A stretch of 25,184 nucleotides of DNA from Archaeoglobales archaeon (GTDB taxonomy: Archaea; Halobacteriota; Archaeoglobi; Archaeoglobales; Archaeoglobaceae), in NCBI GenBank assembly GCA_003662985.1, contig QMZD01000001.1:1-25184 (forward strand), given 5' to 3'. Shown here piece after piece: positions 1 to 6,881 of this stretch; position 1 is the first letter of the stretch; every line of letters starts with the position of its first letter. The notes beneath the pieces are model-generated. The model did no database searches and was not told the DNA's origin. It was given only the letters and a program-made list of their open reading frames with translations. The position numbers and the translations under genes are program-made.

Positions 1-39
1 CACTAAGATTAAACTAACCCCAAGTTTTAGCGGATCCAT
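1..39 (-). CDS. Start of a membrane or secreted protein, cut by the window edge
   Basis: Only the first 13 codons are present, reading MDPLKLGVSLILV, which looks like the beginning of a signal peptide or membrane helix. The ATG is at 39-37, preceded by a GAGGGAT ribosome binding site that overlaps the end of the upstream gene at 48-404. It would be the third gene of a minus-strand membrane-protein operon beginning at 903. Nothing can be said about its function. Confidence 0.5.
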   Translation of the reverse strand, partial: MDPLKLGVSLILV

Positions 40-47
40 GTTATCCC

Positions 48-404
48 TCAAATTGTAACTCCTCTTTCTGCTTCGAAGTAGCTTCCAACGTATTTTGCCG
101 TACCGGTTGGAGGAGGAGTTGGACTAGGGGTTGGTGTCGGTGTTGGTGTGGGTGTAGGTGTTGGAGTTGGCGTTGGAGTAGGTGTAGGAGTTGGACTTGC
201 TGTAGGAGTTGGATATGGCGTACCAGTTGGAGTTGGTGTTGGACCTGGTGTTGGAGTTGGTGTCGGAGTGGGCTGTGGTAGACCCGGGAACCACTCCTTC
301 CAAGGACAGTTGTAGTTCATCTGGTAGCAGATTATATGGTTCAAAGCTAAAGCAACCAAGAGTATTCCTACTGAAGCGACAACCCAATCAACTTTTTTAC
401 TCAT
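48..404 (-). CDS. Membrane-anchored protein with a long Pro-Thr repeat stalk
   Basis: A protein of 118 residues. A hydrophobic helix at about residues 8-26 follows a short basic N-terminus (MSKKVDW) and probably anchors it with the C-terminus outside. Residues about 44-100 are almost pure Pro-Thr dipeptides with a few Gly, Ala and Ser, an extended stalk rich in possible O-glycosylation sites. The last 18 residues are ordinary sequence. The same PT-type linker occurs next to the anchors of the proteins at 7814-9910 and 11330-12001, so this looks like a free stalk of that kind. A GAGGTGAT site precedes the ATG, and only about 10 bases separate it from the upstream gene, so the two are probably co-transcribed. 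Its function is unknown. The DNA repeat may vary in length between strains. Confidence 0.8.
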   Translation of the reverse strand: MSKKVDWVVASVGILLVALALNHIICYQMNYNCPWKEWFPGLPQPTPTPTPTPGPTPTPTGTPYPTPTASPTPTPTPTPTPTPTPTPTPTPTPSPTPPPTGTAKYVGSYFEAERGVTI

Positions 405-414
405 TCAATCACCT

Positions 415-903
415 CTACTCTCTGTATGTTTCTACGCACTCTCTCGTGTCTGGATTTGTCGGGTCGTAGATTTTCACACCCTCAAAGTACACCACAATGA
501 AGTAATGCTGGAACGGTGCCCACCAGGGTTCGCCGGTTATGTCGTTTGTTGTGGTTGTGAAGGTTCCAATCTCAAATGTTTTTGTCTCGCCCGAACTTAG
601 GCTAATGTATTTTGTAAGTGTTGCATAGTTCTCATCAGGCCAGTTTGCCCATGCTTTTCTTACATAGACGGTTATATATCCATCAACTGAACCTCCTGTA
701 GCTTTTAGAGTTGTATAAAGGGTAACCTCCTCTCCCGCTGGGACTCTGATTCTTGACCCCCTCACGAAGGCGAGCCCAGGATTACTATTCTGCTCGGCCA
801 TGACGAAGCTGGTGTATGCAACCAGAAGAATTGCTGCAATCAGAAGAAGTACTGCAATCTTCTTAGCATTTTTTATTTTTGGCAGCGGTTTTTCTTCAGG
901 CAT
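415..903 (-). CDS. Secreted or membrane-anchored beta-domain protein
   Basis: A protein of 162 residues. A basic N-terminus (residues 1-15, several Lys) is followed by a hydrophobic segment at about 16-36 ending VMA, either an uncleaved anchor or a signal peptide. The rest alternates hydrophobic and polar residues as a beta-sandwich does, including a VPAGEEVTLYTTL strand and a SLSSGETKTFEIG hairpin like those of CARDB or Ig-like archaeal exodomains. No catalytic motif is visible. The ATG has no ribosome binding site, but a TATA-like box lies about 26 bases upstream, so the transcript is probably leaderless. It is the first gene of a minus-strand cluster and diverges from the membrane winged-helix gene at 939, which may regulate it. 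Confidence 0.8.
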   Translation of the reverse strand: MPEEKPLPKIKNAKKIAVLLLIAAILLVAYTSFVMAEQNSNPGLAFVRGSRIRVPAGEEVTLYTTLKATGGSVDGYITVYVRKAWANWPDENYATLTKYISLSSGETKTFEIGTFTTTTNDITGEPWWAPFQHYFIVVYFEGVKIYDPTNPDTRECVETYRE

Positions 904-908
904 AAAAA

Positions 909-916
909 TTTAAATA
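909..916 (+). promoter_or_regulatory. TATA box for the 939 regulator (leaderless)
   Basis: TTTAAATA is centred 26-27 bases upstream of the GTG at 939, the archaeal TATA-to-start distance. No ribosome binding site lies between them, which predicts a leaderless mRNA. The box lies next to the divergent ATG at 903. Confidence 0.55.
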
Positions 917-924
917 CTTCCAAC

Positions 925-933
925 TTTAAAAAA
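925..933 (-). promoter_or_regulatory. TATA box for the 903 secreted-protein gene (leaderless)
   Basis: On the minus strand an A/T-rich box (TTTTTTAAA) sits about 26 bases upstream of the ATG at 903. It interlocks with the plus-strand promoter at 909-916, so one bound protein could affect both genes. Confidence 0.5.
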
Positions 934-938
934 TTTTT

Positions 939-1400
939 GTGGCAAGCTTTGAGGAAGTTAGGCTCAAGGTTATAGAATACCTGAGAGATAACGGTTCTGC
1001 CAACATCTCCGAGCTTGTTAGGGAAATAGGATGCGGTAAGCAGACTGTTTATGATGTCGTTGCTTCACTAGAAGCAGAAGGGAGGGCAAAATCCTCAATA
1101 GTGAGGGGAAAGAGGATTGTAAGGCTGACGGCAATCATGCCGGATTATCTGAAGGTTTTAACAAGCGTGACAATCTTACTCTTACTCTTCACCAGGATCC
1201 CTCTGCTCAAACCATCCCTCGTGGTGCATACCGATGCCGAGGGATGTTTAGTCGTCTACCCATCAATTGCGGTCTTCTTGCTATCTATTGTGTTTGGGTT
1301 CTGGATGGCGGTTGTTGTTTTAAAGCAGGAGGATCTAATTGAAACTTACCACTCAATCAAGGTCAATATCAAGAGGATAATTGGTGTTTTGAGAGAATAA
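939..1400 (+). CDS. Membrane-tethered winged-helix transcription regulator
   Basis: A protein of 153 residues starting with GTG. Residues about 4-66 form a winged helix: helix EVRLKVIEYLRDNG, a recognition pair ISELVREIGCGKQTVYDVV, then a basic wing (RGKRIVRL). Two hydrophobic helices follow at about 71-86 and 107-127, with a short loop between them and a basic cytoplasmic tail. This is the layout of archaeal membrane-bound wHTH regulators, which keep the DNA-binding domain inside the cell. It diverges from the secreted-protein operon at 903 and stands just upstream of the large exoprotein block starting at 1558. Control of one or both by a membrane-sensed signal is plausible but inferred. 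Confidence 0.85.
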   Translation: MASFEEVRLKVIEYLRDNGSANISELVREIGCGKQTVYDVVASLEAEGRAKSSIVRGKRIVRLTAIMPDYLKVLTSVTILLLLFTRIPLLKPSLVVHTDAEGCLVVYPSIAVFLLSIVFGFWMAVVVLKQEDLIETYHSIKVNIKRIIGVLRE

Positions 1401-1413
1401 GACCTCAGACACC

Positions 1414-1429
1414 TCTTTTAGATAAAAGA
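1414..1429. repeat. Perfect 7-bp inverted repeat (operator or weak terminator)
   Basis: TCTTTTA and TAAAAGA are separated by GA, just after the stop of the regulator gene and about 40 bp upstream of the TATA box of the exoprotein block. The position suits an operator for a dimeric winged-helix protein or a 3' end signal. Confidence 0.5.
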
Positions 1430-1462
1430 CCGTTTCTGACGCCCCAAGACACGGGCTGACTT

Positions 1463-1479
1463 GGAAATATTTATATAAA
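1463..1479 (+). promoter_or_regulatory. Strong BRE/TATA promoter of the exoprotein block
   Basis: A purine-rich GGAAA at 1463-1467, suitable as a BRE, precedes TTTATATA at 1470-1477, which lies inside the 12-bp palindrome ATTTATATAAAT. The predicted transcription start is near 1500, giving a leader of about 57 bases before the ATG at 1558. It is the clearest promoter in the window and stands ahead of the long plus-strand gene series. Confidence 0.75.
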
Positions 1480-1502
1480 TACATCACTAATAATCAACCG
1501 AT

Positions 1503-1523
1503 CCCCATGCGGGGAGGCATGGG
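1503..1523 (+). other. Hairpin at the predicted 5' end of the exoprotein mRNA
   Basis: CCCATGC at 1504-1510 pairs perfectly with GCATGGG at 1517-1523 around a GGGGAG loop. An alternative, mutually exclusive hairpin pairs CCCC at 1503-1506 with GGGG at 1511-1514 around ATGC. If transcription starts near 1500, the structure caps the mRNA, followed by an A-rich stretch and the ribosome binding site. It may protect the mRNA or act in control. It does not match a riboswitch class that I know. Confidence 0.6.
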
Positions 1524-1557
1524 TTTTAAAAAAAAGGTAAAATAAGAGGTGGTGAGA

Positions 1558-2166
1558 ATGGGACAGACGGGTAAGATGTTATTGGTCGCACTTGTTGTTG
1601 CGGCCCTGGCTGTGTCTGCGACATGGCTGTATATGAATGGATACATAACGACCAGCTACCAGCAAGGCTACCAGGCCGGATATACGGCCGGACAGGCTGC
1701 CACGACTGCTGCTGTTGCAACACCGGTTAGCCTGACAATAACCCAGGCTGCGACGAGTTTCAACCACTCGAGTAATGTATCTGCTGATGGTTCCGCAAAG
1801 GCTGGAGACCTGAGCCTGCTTGTTACAATAACCAACAACGACAACGAGTCTGCAAATGTTGTAATCACAGCACAGAATCCAAAGACCGGAACCGATGGAA
1901 TCCCATCAGCCCTTGAGAAGGCCTACTTCAACGTCTACGCCGGCAGTATGAGCCTGAGGAAGTACCTGTACGTTGATGGCAGCTACACAGACGGAGCTGC
2001 TATGGTTATTGATGGCAACTCAGTAGTGAGCTTCTACATAGGCACCGAGTTTGAGACCGCCCCGGCCGGAACATTCAGCGACAACCAGACCTACACGCTC
2101 CACATCTACGTGTATCAGCCAAATGCGAACTATGTGCAGGAACTGACGTACACACTACTGACCTAA
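1558..2166 (+). CDS. N-terminally anchored exoprotein, first gene of the exoprotein block
   Basis: A protein of 202 residues. The ATG at 1558 is preferred over the upstream GTG at 1549 because GAGGTGGTGA lies at the right distance before it. A hydrophobic helix at about residues 8-24 is followed by a Tyr/Gln/Gly/Ala motif (YQQGYQAGYTAG), reminiscent of a flexible or coiled stalk. Then comes an Ala/Thr-rich stretch and a domain of about 140 residues that looks all-beta, with two Asn-X-Ser sequons early on. There are no enzyme motifs. As the promoter-proximal gene with a capped leader, it may be the most abundant product, as a major structural protein would be. A similar AGYKAG motif follows the anchor of the protein at 24704-25132. 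Confidence 0.8.
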   Translation: MGQTGKMLLVALVVAALAVSATWLYMNGYITTSYQQGYQAGYTAGQAATTAAVATPVSLTITQAATSFNHSSNVSADGSAKAGDLSLLVTITNNDNESANVVITAQNPKTGTDGIPSALEKAYFNVYAGSMSLRKYLYVDGSYTDGAAMVIDGNSVVSFYIGTEFETAPAGTFSDNQTYTLHIYVYQPNANYVQELTYTLLT

Positions 2167-2194
2167 TTCAAATTTTTTACAGGGGTGTAAAAGC

Positions 2195-3325
2195 ATGAAC
2201 AGAATTGCAAAGAGTACGGTACTTGTCAGTCTAGCTCTTATAGCGATTGCAGCGATGTCAGCGAGTGCAATGGCCGCAACGATTACTCCAAGCTTTGTGG
2301 GTGATGTGAGTTATGCGAATCAGATTAATGGGACTCTAAACTCTTCAAATTCTCCCTACAATGGGATCTTCTACTTCCCATTCACTCTCGAGGCCTTGAA
2401 CGACTCCGGGGGGTCGCTCTACCTCAACATAACCTGTGGATCCAATGGGGCAACCTTTAACCTGACAATAAACGGCAATACAATCGTTACGAATTACAGC
2501 TGCCCTGCAAACACCGTCTCCTACACGAACCTAACGCTTCTGAACAACTCGATTAGCCTTGACACGAACTATATGAACATAACTATAGATGTGAGTGCAA
2601 ACTCGACAACCGCAACATGGCTGAACATAACCGGGACCGATGTACCCCTGAGCGGAGGTAACTTCAGCTTCACAACAAGCGAGACGAACCTTTCGGACAT
2701 CTACATAGGATTCTACCCGCAGGACACCTACTACACCGTCAGAGACACAATTACGGTAACGCAGAACTCCTCGCTCAACCTCACAAACGTTACGGCAACC
2801 TACAGCTACCCATCTAACGCTCTTAACTCGCCGGAGACTTCACACTCGTTCGGCACACTGAACACATCACAGTCCAAGTCTGATACCGTCGATTATCAGA
2901 AGCAGGGACCCTATGTTGGAGCGATCCAGACAAAACTGAAGGGCACGACATACACGACAACAATGGACATCTACGCTCCGGAAGCGGTAAATGCCTACTT
3001 GAGCTTTGACCCAAGTGAGAAGCCCTGGAGCAAATACTTCGCCGAGTTTAACAAATCAAACATAGTCAGCATAGAGCTAAACGATGTTGATGTTGATTGG
3101 ACGGATCCACCATCAACCGTAACAACCGAAACCATGACGCTAACTGCCAACTGGAACGAGCTTGTTGTAACCTACACCAAGCCAACAGCCCCAAGCGGTC
3201 CGGTGATTATAAACGTTGAGGAGACACCCTGGTACATGGACACCTTCCTGATGGTGCCAATTTACATCTGGATAATCGTGGTTGTCGCGGCGGTTCTAGT
3301 GGGCGTATACATGGCGAGGGGGTGA
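2195..3325 (+). CDS. Heavily glycosylatable surface or spike protein with C-terminal anchor
   Basis: A protein of 376 residues. A signal peptide occupies residues 1-27 with an AMA cleavage site, and a membrane helix lies at about 355-373, followed by a short ARG tail. The ectodomain between is rich in Asn, Thr and Ser and appears all-beta. I count about 18 Asn-X-Ser/Thr sequons, mostly in residues 45-230, which would give dense N-glycosylation. This is typical of archaeal S-layer or enveloped-virus spike proteins: signal peptide, beta ectodomain, single C-terminal anchor. AGGGGTG precedes the ATG. Its stop overlaps the ribosome binding site of the next gene, so translation is probably coupled. 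The spike or envelope role is inferred; no family is recognised. Confidence 0.85.
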   Translation: MNRIAKSTVLVSLALIAIAAMSASAMAATITPSFVGDVSYANQINGTLNSSNSPYNGIFYFPFTLEALNDSGGSLYLNITCGSNGATFNLTINGNTIVTNYSCPANTVSYTNLTLLNNSISLDTNYMNITIDVSANSTTATWLNITGTDVPLSGGNFSFTTSETNLSDIYIGFYPQDTYYTVRDTITVTQNSSLNLTNVTATYSYPSNALNSPETSHSFGTLNTSQSKSDTVDYQKQGPYVGAIQTKLKGTTYTTTMDIYAPEAVNAYLSFDPSEKPWSKYFAEFNKSNIVSIELNDVDVDWTDPPSTVTTETMTLTANWNELVVTYTKPTAPSGPVIINVEETPWYMDTFLMVPIYIWIIVVVAAVLVGVYMARG

Positions 3326-3327
3326 AC

Positions 3328-3876
3328 ATGAGGGCACTAATTGCAATAGTTTTGGCCATGCTGATTGCAGGGATCCCACTTGCAGTAGCACAGTCGAGCT
3401 ATCAGCTTGCGAAGGCGAACTTTGACGTTGCAGCCGATGGGCAGAAGAACATCTGGGGAGTTGTCTATGTAAACTACGGAGAGGGCATACAGGTTAATGT
3501 AAAGGTTGAGAACACCGGAACAGTAACGCTCAACGGTTTCAAGGTTGGTATAAACCTACATAAGCCTGATGGAACTTGGTGGCCCGGCCCTTCAAGTACA
3601 AATTATCAGTGGTACACCTTCTCAGACACCCTCTCTCCTGGGCAGTCGGTGACAAAGGGTATTCAGACGGGTGTGACTGCAGATCAGACTGGTTGGTGGA
3701 GTGTTGGGGCAAAGCTCACGATGACAGACGGCACTTACCTGAGTTATGATTCTGGAGACTTTGAGGTGGAAGCTCTCGAGGCAACAATCACAATACAATC
3801 AGTGGTGGGATACACAATAGCCGGACTGATATTCATCGGACTTGCTTGGGCAGTTAGGAGAGCATTCGGTGGCTAA
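3328..3876 (+). CDS. C-anchored CARDB-like exoprotein, paralogue of the 5388 gene
   Basis: A protein of 182 residues. The ATG at 3328 has the site GAGGGGGTGA; the GTG at 3322 is less likely. A signal peptide ends at AVA (about residue 23), then comes one beta-sandwich domain with the CARDB-like core IQVNVKVENTGTVTLNGFKV, then a membrane helix at about 154-175 and a basic RRAFGG tail. CARDB-type domains are common adhesion or spacer modules in archaeal exoproteins. The protein encoded at 5388-5897 has the same architecture and a closely matching core (IQVNVQVQNTGTSIINGFWI), so the two are duplicates lying on either side of the subtilase gene. They may be subunits or substrates of that protease. 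Confidence 0.85.
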   Translation: MRALIAIVLAMLIAGIPLAVAQSSYQLAKANFDVAADGQKNIWGVVYVNYGEGIQVNVKVENTGTVTLNGFKVGINLHKPDGTWWPGPSSTNYQWYTFSDTLSPGQSVTKGIQTGVTADQTGWWSVGAKLTMTDGTYLSYDSGDFEVEALEATITIQSVVGYTIAGLIFIGLAWAVRRAFGG

Positions 3877-3900
3877 GGAGGTGCCACACAGGGTGTTCAG

Positions 3901-5394
3901 ATGCGAATGCGAATACAGACAGTACAAATCATCGGCCTGCTACTGATAGCCACGGGCTTCATTGCTTTTATTTATTTATCACTACCGCAGGGAAACATTG
4001 AAGTAATAGGGTACAATTTGCAGCAGGCTTTTGGATTGCAAACGTTTCCACTGAGCAGTGCAACCCCGGAGCAGAAGATCTCTCCACTTTTACAGCAGGC
4101 CATTTCAAGGGCATTACCCGGGGAGAGAATTCCAGTTGTTATAGTACTCACTGCACCAAAACAGATGGCCGTTGCGCAGCAGCAGGCTTTACTTCCCAGG
4201 CTTCAAGCATATCAGTTTCAACTCGTTTCTCAAACAATTTACGTTGCCAACACAATGGCTGGATACGTTCCGGCCGATAAGGTAGAAGATATGGCCTCAG
4301 AGGAGTACATTGAGAAAATACTCTACGATGGGAAAATCTTCAGGGTTTCGTGGGACTGGCCGTGGTCAGGAAATAAGGTGAGGGTTTCAAACCTTCAGCA
4401 ATCAATACAGCAAATTGGAGCGGACAAGGCCTGGCAGCTTGGCTACACAGGCCAGGGTGTTAAGGTCATCATCATAGACAGTGGAATTGCAAACAACCAC
4501 CCTGCCTTGCAGCGGAACGGAAAGAGCCTCGTCATATACGAGGAATCATTTGTCCCAGGGGCCAGCGACTACACCCACTGGCATGGAACTCACGTTGCCG
4601 GGATAATAGCCTCCCAGGATGCAACCTACAAGGGAGTAGCTCCAGGGATTGAGGGGTTCATAGATTTGATAGCATTCGACTCCGATGGATCTGCATCACC
4701 ATCTTGGTTGCTAAAGGCATTAGATGAGGCCTACAGGATCGTTACCAGCCAGCCTGGGACCTACGTCTCCTCTAACTCTTGGGGGACTGACTTCGTTGAT
4801 GCACCGGAGGCTGAGGAAATGAGGATGGCAGCGATGAATTTAGCAGACAAGATACCCGTGGTGTTTGCGGCCGGAAACACGGGGCCAGGAACCTCTACAA
4901 TCTGGGCTCCTGGAGATGCCGACAGGAATGGAAATGAGGTTATAACCGTTGCCGCAGTCGATACCTCTGGAAACATTGCAACCTTCTCATCCAGAGGGCC
5001 AGACACGGCTGGAGAGGAGCACAACGAACCTGATGTTGCAGCACCGGGGGTTAACATAATGTCCACGGTACCAACAGGATTCGAGGCAGCAAGCGGAACA
5101 TCGATGGCAACACCCCACGTTGCTGGAGTTATTGCATTAATGCTTTCGAAGAATCCATCTCTGAGCAACAGGGATTGCCTTAGGGTACTGGAGCAGACGG
5201 CAAGTGGGGGAGGATTCAACTACGCCACCGGATATGGAATAGTGCAGGCTGACGAGGCCGTTCAGGCAGCCAGTCAGACTTTCATAACGCCCACGGTTCC
5301 TGAGTGGGTGTATCAGGCAATCAGCATCGCGATAATTTTAGTAGGAATTGTGTTGGTTTTAAAACCCAAATTGGAGGTGATGGGAATATGGTGA
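3901..5394 (+). CDS. Membrane-anchored subtilisin-family (S8) serine protease
   Basis: A protein of 497 residues. It has an N-terminal hydrophobic segment (about 9-27), an inhibitor-like propeptide (about 60-150, including RIPVVIVLTAP and YVPADKVEDMASEEYIEKI) and a catalytic domain at about 168-460. The triad is complete: Asp193 in VIIIDSGI, His228 in HGTHVAG and Ser401 in GTSMATPHVAG, with the oxyanion Asn326 in VFAAGNTGPG. A C-terminal membrane helix lies at about 470-488. The protease should therefore be active and held outside the membrane. It probably matures by cleaving its own propeptide and acts on neighbouring surface proteins. AGGGTGTT precedes the ATG. Its last 7 bases overlap the next gene, so the two are translationally coupled. 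Confidence 0.96.
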   Translation: MRMRIQTVQIIGLLLIATGFIAFIYLSLPQGNIEVIGYNLQQAFGLQTFPLSSATPEQKISPLLQQAISRALPGERIPVVIVLTAPKQMAVAQQQALLPRLQAYQFQLVSQTIYVANTMAGYVPADKVEDMASEEYIEKILYDGKIFRVSWDWPWSGNKVRVSNLQQSIQQIGADKAWQLGYTGQGVKVIIIDSGIANNHPALQRNGKSLVIYEESFVPGASDYTHWHGTHVAGIIASQDATYKGVAPGIEGFIDLIAFDSDGSASPSWLLKALDEAYRIVTSQPGTYVSSNSWGTDFVDAPEAEEMRMAAMNLADKIPVVFAAGNTGPGTSTIWAPGDADRNGNEVITVAAVDTSGNIATFSSRGPDTAGEEHNEPDVAAPGVNIMSTVPTGFEAASGTSMATPHVAGVIALMLSKNPSLSNRDCLRVLEQTASGGGFNYATGYGIVQADEAVQAASQTFITPTVPEWVYQAISIAIILVGIVLVLKPKLEVMGIW

Positions 5395-5897
5395 GTAAAA
5401 AAATAATCGGACTTGTGGTGTTGCTAGTGATTGCAATTGCAACAGCAACAGCCTCAGCAACCTCAACGGCATCGATGTCGGCTAGCGTTGGGGCGAAGAC
5501 CTTCACCGGGGCCTATGCTGTCAACAAGGGCGACTTCATCCAGGTTAACGTTCAGGTGCAGAACACCGGCACGAGTATAATAAACGGCTTCTGGATTAGC
5601 GTTAAGTTTCTGAAGCCAACTGGAGAGTTCACGGACGAGGAGTACTTCGACTACACGAATGTTACCCTTCAAGCAGGACAGACCTATTCTGCAAGCATAA
5701 AAACCTCAACCCAGGCAGATGCTGCGGGGAACTGGGTTGCATTGGTGTATTTGAGATCAAACGATGCCTCAAGGAGTGTTATTGCGAGCGATGATGCAAC
5801 CTTCGTAGTCAGCGAGCCGTATACGGACTGGATAGTCTATGGAATCCTGGCGGTTGGAGCGGTTGCTTTAGGGTACATCATCGTGAGAAGGAAGTGA
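5388..5897 (+). CDS. C-anchored CARDB-like exoprotein, paralogue of the 3328 gene
   Basis: A protein of 169 residues. The ATG at 5388 is chosen because GGAGGTGA precedes it by seven bases and because the signal peptide (MVSKKIIGLVVLL onwards, about residues 1-24) starts there; an in-frame ATG at 5304 would put hydrophilic sequence ahead of it. One beta domain with the core IQVNVQVQNTGT is followed by a membrane helix at about 147-165 and a VRRK tail. The gene overlaps the protease stop by 7 bases. Its likeness to 3328-3876 in length, topology and core motif shows duplication. A structural or scaffolding role at the cell or virion surface is inferred. Confidence 0.88.
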   Translation: MVSKKIIGLVVLLVIAIATATASATSTASMSASVGAKTFTGAYAVNKGDFIQVNVQVQNTGTSIINGFWISVKFLKPTGEFTDEEYFDYTNVTLQAGQTYSASIKTSTQADAAGNWVALVYLRSNDASRSVIASDDATFVVSEPYTDWIVYGILAVGAVALGYIIVRRK

Positions 5898-5927
5898 TAA
5901 GCATATAAGCAAAAGGGGAATGAGGCG

Positions 5928-5966
5928 ATGGGAGCAGTAAAGCGTAAAAGGAGAGTGGTAAGATGA
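5928..5966 (+). CDS. Possible 12-residue basic micro-ORF
   Basis: An ORF reading MGAVKRKRRVVR runs from an ATG at 5928 and ends at a TGA that overlaps the ATG of the next gene (ATGA). Its only upstream purine stretch is GAATGAGGCG. It might couple translation into the next gene, or it might be chance. I see no independent support for it. Confidence 0.2.
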   Translation: MGAVKRKRRVVR

Positions 5967-6442
5967 CAGAACAGAGGCGCTCGATGATGTTTTTAGGGAT
6001 AGTCGGAGTCCTCATCTTCTTCATACTTTTTACCCAGATGGGATGGTGGACTCCAGCACCACCACCGGCATCATCACCGCCTGGGGATTATCCGGAGATT
6101 ACTTACCTCACGGAGGTTAGGCTCGAGGAGCCCTGGTGGACCGCCCAGCCACACATTGAGTGGATAAAATCATCGCAATCATCCACACCATACACAGCTG
6201 CAAAGGCCGACCTCGTTGCCTTTCCCTGGGGTGGCAAGCTGAAGCTCACAATTACCTATCCTGGTGGGCAGGTGATTCAACTCCAGCAGAATGTGAAGGT
6301 GGAGTGGAACTCCGGGAAGACTGTTCCCTTCTACTGGAAAACAAAGCAGGTTGGAACCCATCTCATTACGGCAGAGCTATACAACGGTGACGGGATGCTG
6401 ATAGACAGCAAGACTGTAAGCGTTGATGCACCCTATAGGTGA
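5963..6442 (+). CDS. N-anchored exoprotein with Pro-rich neck
   Basis: A protein of 159 residues. A hydrophobic helix at about 8-24 follows a basic N-terminus (TEQRRS). Next comes a Trp/Pro-rich neck (residues 26-43, WWTPAPPPASSPP) and a beta-rich domain of about 110 residues with strands such as KLKLTITYPGGQVIQL and HLITAELYNGDG, resembling an Ig-like or CARDB-like fold. It probably faces outward. GAGAGTGGTAAG precedes the ATG. The stop overlaps the start region of the following membrane protein gene. There is no catalytic motif. Its role is unknown, with context placing it in the surface assembly. Confidence 0.82.
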   Translation: MTEQRRSMMFLGIVGVLIFFILFTQMGWWTPAPPPASSPPGDYPEITYLTEVRLEEPWWTAQPHIEWIKSSQSSTPYTAAKADLVAFPWGGKLKLTITYPGGQVIQLQQNVKVEWNSGKTVPFYWKTKQVGTHLITAELYNGDGMLIDSKTVSVDAPYR

Positions 6443-6453
6443 TGGTGGTAAGG

Positions 6454-6843
6454 ATGTCGTGGAAGGATGATATCCTGGACGTGGCGCTTGCAACCGCACT
6501 GTTTGCTCTATCGATTTTACTCTCGTATGCGGTAATCAGGGCACTGGACTGGTTACTCATGGTCATCAGCTTTGCAGCACTCTACATATGGCTCGTGAGG
6601 CTCGTGCTTGGCTACTTCAACATCAAGGGGTTTGCAATAGCAGCCTTGATGGATTTTGGCTGGGTTGCTGTGGTTGTGGCTCTTGGGCTTCCGGCTATAG
6701 TTGCTGCAGTTGTTGTACTAACCCTTGGAGAGCTGATAAAGCTGGTAACAATCTTCCTGCTTGCTTGGTTAATCTTCAGGCTCCTCGTTAGTATCCTTAT
6801 ACCAAGTCTATCAGAGGAGCTTGATAAAATATGGGAGGATTGA
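6454..6843 (+). CDS. Small multi-span membrane protein
   Basis: A protein of 129 residues, almost entirely hydrophobic, with four or five helices at about 10-28, 32-50, 62-88 and 93-115, and an acidic C-terminus (EELDKIWED). The ATG at 6454, with GGTGATGGTGGT upstream, is preferred over start codons at 6439 and 6442 that overlap the previous stop. No transporter signature is visible. Small proteins of this kind are major membrane components of several archaeal enveloped viruses, and they also occur as assembly factors in hosts. The sequence does not settle which applies here. Confidence 0.8.
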   Translation: MSWKDDILDVALATALFALSILLSYAVIRALDWLLMVISFAALYIWLVRLVLGYFNIKGFAIAALMDFGWVAVVVALGLPAIVAAVVVLTLGELIKLVTIFLLAWLIFRLLVSILIPSLSEELDKIWED

Positions 6844-6881
6844 ATTTTTAATTAGAAAAATTGGAGAATTGGAGGTGAATT

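Noticed and set aside
1503..1523. Fluoride or other known riboswitch
   Set aside because: The region is too short and lacks the conserved core of the classes I know; only a simple hairpin is supported.
4761..5219. 152-residue minus-strand ORF
   Set aside because: It lies wholly inside the subtilase gene, whose catalytic motifs are intact, and has no ribosome binding site.
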